Positions 1 through 5,267 of a stretch of 6,039 nt of DNA are shown here, in pieces (position 1 is the stretch's first letter; each line of letters starts with the position of its first letter). The translations under genes and the position numbers were made by a program. The stretch lies in contig JAKAPU010000162.1 of NCBI GenBank assembly GCA_021806865.1, positions 1 through 6,039 on the forward strand, read 5' to 3'. The notes under the pieces are model-generated. The model ran no database searches, was not told the origin of the DNA, and was given only the letters and a program-made list of their open reading frames with translations. The stretch is from an archaeon. GTDB taxonomy: Archaea > Thermoproteota > Nitrososphaeria > Nitrososphaerales > CADDZS01.

Positions 1-52
1 AATCAACCCGGGCGTGGGCTAAGCACTCAATCCACTCGGCCTCCCTGTCCAC
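1..52 (-). CDS. possible 5' end of an unidentified gene, cut by the window edge
   Basis: An open frame on the minus strand starts with GTG at 52-50 and stays open for 17 codons to the window edge, reading VDREAEWIECLAHARVD. The frame is also open upstream of the GTG, into the end of the neighbouring gene, but holds no other usual start there. A CATATA box at 80-85 lies about 30 bases upstream, the distance expected for a leaderless archaeal transcript, and there is no Shine-Dalgarno sequence. The piece is too short to assign a family, and chance openness cannot be excluded. Confidence 0.3.
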   Translation of the reverse strand, partial: MDREAEWIECLAHARVD

Positions 53-79
53 AAGAAAACGTAAGCGGTTTTGGCCTTG

Positions 80-85
80 TATATG
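80..85 (-). promoter_or_regulatory. TATA-like box for the left-edge gene
   Basis: CATATA on the minus strand, about 30 bases before the GTG at 52. It lies just past the stop codon of the 91-699 gene. It is a candidate archaeal TATA box that would give a leaderless transcript. It is supported only by sequence and spacing. Confidence 0.3.
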
Positions 86-90
86 ATAGA

Positions 91-699
91 TCAGAGAAGT
101 GTCATCACGATTACTACAGTTCCAATTATCAAAAATACGAGAAGCGAAAATATCCTGATCCTAGCGATGCTCAAAACTCTTACCAGCTTTCCACCGATGA
201 TTGTTTCCAGCGCAGAGGCGATTATTAGGCCAGTTATACTGCCAAAGAATACTAGGAGCACGTTAGCGTAGTGAGCCACATAGATTATCTCGAGAACTTC
301 TGTCCCGTCGCCGGCGAGATCGAACAGGATCAAAAGTGATATGGCACTTAGGAACACTCGCCAGCCAGTGCGCTGGATTGCTCTCTCCACCATTCTTCCT
401 TCAGCTTCCCCTTCTTCACTGAAGTACTGCCAGAGAGCATAACCTATCATGACTATCCCGCCTACAAGCTTTACCAAGTACACCGGCAAGATCTGGAGCA
501 AAAAGTAGCCAGCGGTGATGATGATTGCAGAAGAGATGGTGAACGCCGTACTACCTGCCGCAAAAGCAGTCCGCGACTTTAGTTTCATTGCAAGTGTGAG
601 AAGCAAGAGCGCATCCTTGTCGGTCAGCTCTGCTATGAACATGGTCACAACTATTGTGGAGAATGCAACAAGTAGTCCACTTTCAACATACGAAACCAA
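91..699 (-). CDS. GDT1/TMEM165-like (UPF0016) multipass membrane protein, putative divalent cation transporter
   Basis: A 202-residue integral membrane protein with about six hydrophobic segments (roughly residues 8-28, 29-41, 45-68, 70-93, 114-130, 137-165 and 174-201, some of them close pairs). GDT1/UPF0016 proteins are two related three-helix halves, each with an acidic E-x-G-D-K/R-T/S motif, and the family is linked to Mn2+/Ca2+ export or exchange. Here the first motif reads ELTDKD (24-29) and the second DLAGDGTE (127-134): both keep acidic residues but depart from the consensus, so substrate is open. The start is TTG at 699. An in-frame stop lies just upstream, and GAGGAG sits five bases before the TTG. 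The next starts (codons 18 and 20) would cut the first membrane helix. It follows the Tfx gene by 52 bases on the same strand and may be co-transcribed with the metal-oxyanion uptake operon. Confidence 0.75.
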   Translation of the reverse strand: MVSYVESGLLVAFSTIVVTMFIAELTDKDALLLLTLAMKLKSRTAFAAGSTAFTISSAIIITAGYFLLQILPVYLVKLVGGIVMIGYALWQYFSEEGEAEGRMVERAIQRTGWRVFLSAISLLILFDLAGDGTEVLEIIYVAHYANVLLVFFGSITGLIIASALETIIGGKLVRVLSIARIRIFSLLVFLIIGTVVIVMTLL

Positions 700-704
700 A
701 CAAG

Positions 705-710
705 CTCCTC
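705..710 (-). promoter_or_regulatory. Shine-Dalgarno site deciding a TTG start
   Basis: GAGGAG on the minus strand, five bases before the TTG at 699-697. It is the clearest ribosome site in the minus-strand cluster and the main reason to accept the TTG start of the GDT1-like gene. The first gene of the cluster, by contrast, appears leaderless. Confidence 0.6.
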
Positions 711-751
711 ATCCTTACACAGTCTTTATTGAAGTGCTCTAATGTCTTGCG

Positions 752-1159
752 TCAGCCAGTAACTGTGAGCTTGCCACGCTCGTTCATTTTGATCACGAGG
801 CTTCGGCTGACTTTGCCATCCTGAACACAGCTCGGCTTGACGGCCCTCACCATACGCACAATCTCGACTAGATCGCTTTGCACATGCACGTGGTGCCTAT
901 CTCCCTCGTGCAATACAACTAAAGGAACTTCTGCTAGCTTCGAACCTTTTTCAATAGCAATATTATGCGACGATTGGAGCGATTCGTACACTTCGAGAGT
1001 TTCTCGCGCCTTTTGTATCTTCTTCCTGGCACGCAATTCGATCATCGACACGTTTGCACGTGAGATCCCGAGCTCCTTCGCCGTTTCAAGCTGTGTGAAG
1101 CCTTTGGCGCGCAGTTTGAGTATCCTGTACTGCTTTTGGTTGAATAGGCCAAGTTTCAA
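752..1159 (-). CDS. Tfx-family helix-turn-helix transcriptional regulator
   Basis: A 135-residue DNA-binding protein. The N-terminal third is basic and has a helix-turn-helix at about residues 20-41 (GFTQLETAKELGIS followed by RANVS), then a basic helix RARKKIQKARETLE. This is the arrangement of the archaeal Tfx family, which is about 140 residues long with a variable C-terminal half. The founding member, from Methanothermobacter, binds near the promoter of the molybdenum formylmethanofuran dehydrogenase operon fmdECB. The gene lies six bases after the permease stop and in the same frame, so it is almost certainly translated by reinitiation or coupling from the transport operon. Start TTG 1159 is forced: an in-frame TGA lies three codons upstream, and the next start (codon 37) would destroy the HTH. 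Inference: a molybdate/tungstate-linked autoregulator of this locus. The sensing mechanism is not visible. Confidence 0.88.
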   Translation of the reverse strand: MKLGLFNQKQYRILKLRAKGFTQLETAKELGISRANVSMIELRARKKIQKARETLEVYESLQSSHNIAIEKGSKLAEVPLVVLHEGDRHHVHVQSDLVEIVRMVRAVKPSCVQDGKVSRSLVIKMNERGKLTVTG

Positions 1160-1165
1160 GTTGAC

Positions 1166-1966
1166 TCAGGAAGTCTGGCGCTTTGAAATAAAGAGTTTCT
1201 TGGGCCCGCTTTCAATGAATCTCAAAGCAAACAACAATACGAACGATACAAGGATAGTGACTGCGGAGGCTGTGACTGCGGCTGCAAGTCCCGAATAAGT
1301 GTACAGATTAAAAATCAAAACGGAAACTGAGCTCACCCCATAGAAAGGCTGCTGGAGTACGTAGTATGCGAGTATTGCTATCGATCCAAATTCGCTCATC
1401 GCTCTGCTCATCGCGATCAACGATGCACTTAAAATTCCACGCCCCGAATTTGGAATCACGACCAAGGAAAAGGCCCTAAGCTTTGATGCTCCCAGACCAT
1501 ATGCAAAATTCTCATTGGACTGGTTCATCGACTCGAAGAAAGGCTGCATTGCTTTGATGTATATTGGTGCAGACACCACCACGAGCGCTACGACCAAGCC
1601 AAGCACTGTATTGAAGAGATTGAGCCCTATAGAAATCAAGAAGCGGCCGAACGGAGTGAGGGGACTCGAAAGTACGAGAAGGGCGACTCCGACGATGGGG
1701 TGAGGGATAGTCGCAGGGATGTCAGCAAGCGTCTGCGCTACCTTGGTCCTGTTTCTAGCAAAGTAGTATGAAAGAGGCGTGAATAGCACAGCGCAGACAA
1801 GAGCTGCGATGCCAGAGGAGATCAGTGTAAGGGCTATTGACCTAAACACCTCCACGCTGTATCCTTCTGAGCTACTCAGCGGCCCAAAGCCCTCGTACAG
1901 GAGCACAGCTACCGGTATTACAAGAAGAGCAAGCGATGTAAACGAGATTACCTTGAGCCAGTTCAA
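1166..1966 (-). CDS. wtpB: molybdate/tungstate ABC transporter permease (WtpB/ModB-like)
   Basis: A 266-residue membrane permease of the binding-protein-dependent family, about the usual length for WtpB/ModB. Hydrophobic segments lie at about residues 5-27, 44-72, 85-106, 119-138, 178-204 and 226-251. The IPATIPHPIVGVALL stretch (83-97) matches the conserved helix-3 region of ModB/WtpB permeases. The cytoplasmic coupling loop that docks on the ATPase (EAA-type motif) is seen at about 153-175 as FAYGLGASKLRAF followed by VVIPNS. The TTG start at 1966 overlaps the TGA stop of the binding-protein gene as TTGA. An in-frame stop nine codons upstream and the lack of any other early start make this TTG the only choice that keeps the first helix. 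It sits between the binding protein and the Tfx regulator; the ATPase is encoded divergently. Sulfate or thiosulfate permeases are relatives, but the neighbours favour molybdate/tungstate. Confidence 0.87.
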   Translation of the reverse strand: MNWLKVISFTSLALLVIPVAVLLYEGFGPLSSSEGYSVEVFRSIALTLISSGIAALVCAVLFTPLSYYFARNRTKVAQTLADIPATIPHPIVGVALLVLSSPLTPFGRFLISIGLNLFNTVLGLVVALVVVSAPIYIKAMQPFFESMNQSNENFAYGLGASKLRAFSLVVIPNSGRGILSASLIAMSRAMSEFGSIAILAYYVLQQPFYGVSSVSVLIFNLYTYSGLAAAVTASAVTILVSFVLLFALRFIESGPKKLFISKRQTS

Positions 1967-3018
1967 AGAGATCCGCCGAGAACCACATCACCTTGAGCTA
2001 CTAGTTTCTGGATTCCTAGAGGAACAGCGGTGTCATTGTACAACACCGATGGAGATAGCGGTGTAAGGCCGAAGCTTTGGAGGGTGGAGCTGTGCTGCAC
2101 AATGTATGACACGAATTCCAGTGACCCCGACGGGTTTGTCGCATCCCTTGGCACCGTCACGAAGAGCAGGATCGGCGATCCGTTCTGCACGCCGGTCGAA
2201 ATCGTGTAAGTGAATTGTGAATAGAAACTTGCATACGAGGCGTTGCCAAAGTTCACTGCGGAAGGCAGCTGCAAGTAGTTCAATTTGTGAGCGATTGCAG
2301 CGGATTTGTAGATGAAAAGGAATTGTATCTGACCTGACTCCAGCGGCGCAACTAGATCAGCCGCGCTCGCACCTGTCGTGTTCCCAGAATTTGCTATCAT
2401 CCTTGAAACAAAGTAAGACTCGTTTCCAGAGTATAGTTTACCGGCCGCTTCGAGCACTAGCCAGGCCCTGAAGCCTGCGGGATCAGCACTAGGATTCGAG
2501 ATTCCTACCTTGACAGCTCCCGATGTCAGACTGAAGTAGAAATCAAACCATGCGCTGGTTGTATTGGTGGAAGTTGCAGACTGGAATGCTCCAACCAATT
2601 TCTCCGAGGCAGGAGTCAGAGCCGACGCATTAGAATAGGCAATGGTCATCTGGTCTCCAGCGAATGCAATCGCCCAGCCCGAGGAAGTGTTCTTGAGGTA
2701 AGAAGAGGAAACAGCAGACTTGGCAACTGAAACAAAGACGCTCACAGGGTTTCCCTGTGCAATCTGCTGAGCGAGGGCGAATGAACCACCTGCCTTTGGG
2801 GGGCTAGTCTGAACTCCGGTCTGGCTTGAAAAACCACTTGATAGCGCCGAGACCTCTGAGACGTACGCGTCTGCTGAATAAATGATCAATGAAGACCCTG
2901 AACTGGATTTCATCATCAGGAGATATCCTGCCAATGCTGCAACAATCATCAAAATGATTACTATGATTGCAAGGATTGATTTCGAGATCGCCTTTCTTGA
3001 AAATATGGTAGGTTGCAA
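1963..3018 (-). CDS. wtpA: molybdate/tungstate-binding extracellular protein (WtpA/ModA-like)
   Basis: A 351-residue surface protein. Residues 14-36 form one hydrophobic helix after a basic tail (SRKAISK); there is no lipobox cysteine, so it is a membrane anchor or a class I signal. The mature part starts with LIIYSADAYVSEV (44-56), has a GGS turn at 77-79 in the oxyanion-contact position, and carries VGISNPSADPAGFRA (171-185), matching the D-P-x-G-[YF]-R motif of WtpA. That family binds molybdate or tungstate with an Asp (here probably D179) and a Glu; the Glu counterpart is uncertain (E227 is one candidate). Eight N-x-S/T sequons (residues 110, 130, 152, 199, 213, 259, 279, 328) and high Ser/Thr content suit an N-glycosylated archaeal surface protein. 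Start TTG 3018 is forced, since an in-frame TAG lies four codons upstream and the next start is inside the anchor helix. There is no ribosome site; a TATA-like box 28 bases away suggests a leaderless message. It is first in the minus-strand operon. Confidence 0.88.
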   Translation of the reverse strand: MQPTIFSRKAISKSILAIIVIILMIVAALAGYLLMMKSSSGSSLIIYSADAYVSEVSALSSGFSSQTGVQTSPPKAGGSFALAQQIAQGNPVSVFVSVAKSAVSSSYLKNTSSGWAIAFAGDQMTIAYSNASALTPASEKLVGAFQSATSTNTTSAWFDFYFSLTSGAVKVGISNPSADPAGFRAWLVLEAAGKLYSGNESYFVSRMIANSGNTTGASAADLVAPLESGQIQFLFIYKSAAIAHKLNYLQLPSAVNFGNASYASFYSQFTYTISTGVQNGSPILLFVTVPRDATNPSGSLEFVSYIVQHSSTLQSFGLTPLSPSVLYNDTAVPLGIQKLVAQGDVVLGGSL

Positions 3019-3042
3019 GGAGACGCTCTATTCATACATGAG

Positions 3043-3050
3043 CAATATAG
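3043..3050 (-). promoter_or_regulatory. TATA-like box of the transporter operon
   Basis: CTATATTG on the minus strand, centred about 28 bases before the TTG start at 3018. With the usual archaeal TATA-to-start spacing, transcription would begin at or within a few bases of the TTG. This agrees with the missing Shine-Dalgarno sequence and predicts a leaderless mRNA. Confidence 0.5.
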
Positions 3051-3064
3051 TGCTAATAAGTAGG

Positions 3065-3086
3065 ATGCAACTAATTTTTGTTGCAT
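3065..3086. repeat. perfect 7-bp inverted repeat, candidate operator in the divergent promoter
   Basis: ATGCAAC at 3065-3071 and GTTGCAT at 3080-3086 are exact reverse complements separated by the AT-rich 8-base spacer TAATTTTT. The repeat lies between the divergent binding-protein operon and the ATPase gene, about 15 bases upstream of the minus-strand TATA-like box. Such symmetry and placement suit a dimeric regulator controlling both directions. A lone half-site GTTGCA also occurs at 3012-3017, over the binding-protein start codon. The co-encoded Tfx protein is the obvious candidate binder, but this is inference. Confidence 0.5.
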
Positions 3087-3105
3087 ACTTGGACACACAA
3101 AACAT

Positions 3106-3112
3106 CTTTAAT
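3106..3112 (+). promoter_or_regulatory. weak TATA-like box for the divergent ATPase gene
   Basis: CTTTAAT, centred about 35 bases before the GTG at 3144, would place transcription start some 8 bases before that codon. The match is weak; CATACTT near 3084-3090, overlapping the right arm of the inverted repeat, is an alternative. Confidence 0.25.
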
Positions 3113-3114
3113 CC

Positions 3115-3147
3115 ATGGCGCCTATTTTCACTCCGAACCGTTCGTGA
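3115..3147 (+). CDS. possible 10-residue leader ORF before the ATPase gene
   Basis: ATG at 3115 opens a ten-codon frame reading MAPIFTPNRS and ending in TGA at 3145-3147. The stop overlaps the likely ATPase start as GTGA, the classic geometry of translational coupling. No ribosome site precedes it. A frame this short can arise by chance, so it is listed only because of the exact overlap with the GTG. Confidence 0.15.
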   Translation: MAPIFTPNRS

Positions 3148-3749
3148 TAGACATCAGGGCGACAAAGACTCTCGGGGAATTTTCAATGAACGCCGAGATC
3201 AAAGAGGAAGGTATGATTTGTCTGATTGGGAACAACGGTTCTGGAAAAACAACTCTGCTTAACCTCATCGCTGGAGTAAGCCAGATCGACGGCGGATACA
3301 TCAGAATAGATTCCACTGATATTACAAGCGTCCCACAGGAAAAGAGAAACGTGGTTTTGGTTACCCCTGATTCTGCTATACCAAACTTTGAAGTGGAGAG
3401 ACACTTGGTCTTCGGAGCGAACATGAAGAAACTCCCACTTGATCGACGATTCATTGATGAAGTGAAGACAAAACTTGGAGTGACATTTTCAGGAAGGGTG
3501 TCCAAACTCAGCTTGGGTATGAAGGAAAGAGTAGCGCTTGCGACAGCGCTAATTGCCAAGCCAAAGGCGATACTTGTGGACGAGGCGTTTTCAAACATCG
3601 ACAACAAATCGGAATTCATTGAAAACTACAAGGATCTTGCAACAAGCTCGAATATCGATATTCTGTACTCGACTCAACACACAGAGGACTCTGAACATGC
3701 GGATCATGTTTATAGGATGGAATCAGGACGGGCTCTTCGCGAGCGCTAG
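3144..3749 (+). CDS. short ABC transporter ATPase, probable partner of the molybdate/tungstate permease (WtpC/ModC-like)
   Basis: A 201-residue nucleotide-binding domain, counted from GTG 3144. Walker A is GNNGSGKTT (29-37), the signature is LSLGMKER (122-129), Walker B with catalytic Glu is AILVDEAFSNID (142-153), and a histidine near the switch position is in STQH (176-179). KRN at 67-69 precedes the Q-loop as in WtpC/ModC, but where IPQN is usual this protein reads VTPD (73-76), so the Q-loop glutamine seems absent. WtpC/ModC proteins often carry a C-terminal regulatory domain of about 100 residues; here the chain ends right after the nucleotide-binding domain. GTG 3144 fits the expected first strand (IDIRATKTL). 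The frame is open back to TTG codons at 3078 and 3081, which would add about 22 unlikely residues and overlap the inverted repeat. It is divergent from the binding protein and permease and is the only intact ATPase here, so a shared transporter is likely but inferred. Confidence 0.8.
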   Translation: MIDIRATKTLGEFSMNAEIKEEGMICLIGNNGSGKTTLLNLIAGVSQIDGGYIRIDSTDITSVPQEKRNVVLVTPDSAIPNFEVERHLVFGANMKKLPLDRRFIDEVKTKLGVTFSGRVSKLSLGMKERVALATALIAKPKAILVDEAFSNIDNKSEFIENYKDLATSSNIDILYSTQHTEDSEHADHVYRMESGRALRER

Positions 3750-3873
3750 TATGTAAACACTGCAGAAACTAAAGGGTTCTCGAGATTTTCGGCCACCACA
3801 ATAGCCTAATCAAAGTTGAAAGTTACACATTTTGACCACAACTAGGCTTTCAGTCAAAGTTCTTTTCCACTGA

Positions 3874-3882
3874 TTTTAATAG
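3874..3882 (+). promoter_or_regulatory. TATA-like box of the exporter ATPase remnant
   Basis: TTTTAATAG in an AT-rich stretch. With archaeal spacing it would start transcription near 3905, leaving a short leader that includes the ribosome site at 3911-3915. The rest of the 173-base gap after 3749 shows no gene. Confidence 0.4.
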
Positions 3883-3910
3883 ATACAATAGTGAGTACTC
3901 CCAGTTTGAA

Positions 3911-3915
3911 AGGAG
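3911..3915 (+). promoter_or_regulatory. Shine-Dalgarno site of the exporter ATPase remnant
   Basis: AGGAG, seven bases before the ATG at 3923. It fixes the start of the downstream reading frame and shows that the 5' end of this broken gene is still complete. Confidence 0.6.
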
Positions 3916-3922
3916 CACTTCA

Positions 3923-4413
3923 ATGACACCAATAATAGAAGCAGAAGGTCTTACCAAGTTTTATTCGCCGAAGACAAAGGCGGTTGATGGCATTTCCTTC
4001 AAGGTCGAAGAAGGAAAAGTCTTCGGATTCTTGGGTCCTAATGGTGCTGGCAAGACCACCACGATTAAGATGCTTACAACTTTTGCTTCAATAACTTCGG
4101 GCAAGGCAAAAGTAGCAGGTCATGATGTAAGCAAAGAGCCGGAGAAGGTGCGTGAGAGTATCGGTGTTGTGCCTCAAGAGCTCACGGCGGACGAAGAGCT
4201 AAAGGGCATCGAGAATCTTCTGTTGCTTGCGAAACTGCATCATATGCCGCAGTCCGAGGTCCATGAGAAGGCCAAGTACTTGCTCAAGCTCTTCGATCTC
4301 GAGGAGGCCGCGGAGAGGCGTGTTAGAACCTACTCTGACGGAATGAGACGGAGACTACAGATGGCAATGGACCTCATCCACTCACCAAGATACTTTTCCT
4401 CTCGGAGCCCCCA
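3923..4413 (+). pseudogene. 3'-truncated ABC-2 type exporter ATPase (DrrA-like)
   Basis: The 5' half of a multidrug or daunorubicin-type exporter ATPase, which would export small molecules or lipids with an ABC-2 permease. It begins MTPIIEAEGLTKFYSPK with an A-loop tyrosine, followed by Walker A GPNGAGKTTT (about 39-48), Q-loop VVPQE (about 84-88) and signature YSDGMRRR (about 138-145). Family members run about 310-330 residues. Here homology stops near residue 155, after DLIHSPR, where ILFLDEPT should follow. The frame shifted by one base reads ILFLSEPP at 4390-4413, so Walker B may survive out of frame; beyond that, the DNA matches a proline racemase on the other strand. The original frame runs on to a stop at 4487-4489 with unrelated residues. 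No Walker B, catalytic Glu or switch His remains in frame, and no permease gene follows, so the product should be inactive. Confidence 0.82.
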
Positions 4414-5006
4414 AGGATACTCCTCGCGGTGGACAATATTGAGCGCAGGTTGGATGACTTTATTGCAAGGCCGAGTTCTCTGGCGTTGACATATGCAATA
4501 GATATTTCCTCCAAATACAAGAGAGGCCGTAATTGTTCCTGTTTTTGGAAGAGCCAGCTCCACATCCTTAAGGTGCATAGATGGAACATTAGTAACGGTG
4601 ACGGAATTTACCCTGCCGTTGGACATATTGGGAGTAGTTTTGACGAGTCCGGCGGGAGTATCAAACATGATCTGCTTTTTGTTGCTAGACACGATACCTA
4701 GCTCGAAAAGAGTTGTGACAACTCCAATTGTCCCGTGGATGCACATGTCAACATATCCGCGAAAATCCGAGAAGATTACACCGAAATCAGCGAGTGCATT
4801 GGAAGGCGGAACAATCAAAGCAACCACACCTGCGTTGCCGCGTGGTTCTTGTGTAAGTGCTGTTCGCAAATGGTCATGGTTCGTCTAGAAATACTTCTTT
4901 TTCTCCATCATTGTCTTTCCTTTCAATGAAGTCCCTCAAGCATTACCCGCGTGGGCATGCTTGCTGTGTGAGAGTCATATACGCGGTAGATCTTGGTAGC
5001 CCGCAT
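4405..5006 (-). pseudogene. broken proline racemase family gene (PF05544), frameshifted, with internal stop and 3' truncation
   Basis: This is the N-terminal ~200 residues of a ~330-residue cofactor-independent proline/hydroxyproline racemase or dehydratase. From ATG 5006 the frame reads RVYDSHTASMPTRVMLEGLH, matching the family's IDSHTAGEPTRVV start. At about 4929 it shifts to a frame reading LKGKTMMEKKKYF, then hits TAG at 4885-4887, and continues as RTALTQEPRGNAGVV, ADFGVIFSDFRGYVDMCIHGTIG, DTPAGLV and NSVTVTNVPS. The catalytic cysteine codon is 4741-4743 (MCIHG against the usual MCGHG). A second shift at about 4497 separates FGGNIY from AYVNARELGLAI. Homology stops after STARSILG at about 4410, where the exporter ATPase remnant begins tail to tail, so the second catalytic cysteine region is gone. 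It is divergent from RidA, a common partner in amino-acid racemase clusters. Family identity is strong; the exact substrate is unknowable. Confidence 0.85.
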
Positions 5007-5171
5007 GACGACGATACACTAATTCCTCAGAGTAATCTAGTTTTAGTCGACAATTGCGTACAGTGGAGTCACATTGCAGATAGTTCGACAGTCTTAACCG
5101 CAAAGGAAACGGCGAAATTCCACTCTGGAGCTGTTAAAACTGATCCGGCACAGATAGTTTGTTTCTTATGA
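5007..5171 (+). other. coding-like plus-strand fragment, possible 3' remnant of an unknown gene
   Basis: The stretch upstream of the racemase remnant is open on the plus strand from 4857 to the TGA at 5169-5171. Codons from about 5031 show a marked purine-N-pyrimidine pattern, and the end reads plausibly as protein (TAKETAKFHSGAV, then KTDPAQIVCFL). The upstream part overlaps the racemase antisense, so a whole gene cannot start there. I do not recognise the sequence. It may be a 5'-truncated relic in an already decayed region, or a chance open frame in the spacer between the racemase and RidA. Confidence 0.25.
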
Positions 5172-5231
5172 CAGACGTAATCTTTTATTCTAATCAGACA
5201 GATTAAGAAATTTCCTAAATTACACAAAGTC

Positions 5232-5239
5232 TTATCTAG
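5232..5239 (+). promoter_or_regulatory. TATA-like box for the RidA-family gene
   Basis: TTATCTAG, centred about 32 bases before TTG 5268, predicts a start only a few bases ahead of that codon. A second AT-rich candidate, TAAATTA, lies at 5216-5222. No ribosome site is present, so a short-leader or leaderless message is likely. Confidence 0.3.
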
Positions 5240-5267
5240 TTTGATCGAAAATTGCGCGTACCAAACA

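Noticed and set aside
1..60. Possible tRNA on the minus strand (GGCCGAGTGG resembles a Leu/Ser-type D-arm)
   Set aside because: The D-stem does not pair properly, no anticodon arm follows, and the position-8 U is missing. An open protein frame explains the stretch better.
837..1298. Plus-strand 153-codon open frame
   Set aside because: It is antisense to the Tfx gene and the end of the permease, and its composition is typical of a shadow frame.
3128..3619. Minus-strand 163-codon open frame
   Set aside because: It is fully antisense to the ATPase with clear Walker A, signature and Walker B motifs.
3750..3922. Terminator or small RNA between the two ATPase genes
   Set aside because: Only short imperfect repeats (GCCTA/TAGGC) and scattered T-runs are seen; no convincing stem.
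4429..4929. Plus-strand open frames over the racemase region
   Set aside because: They are antisense to the recovered proline racemase motifs and have no family features.
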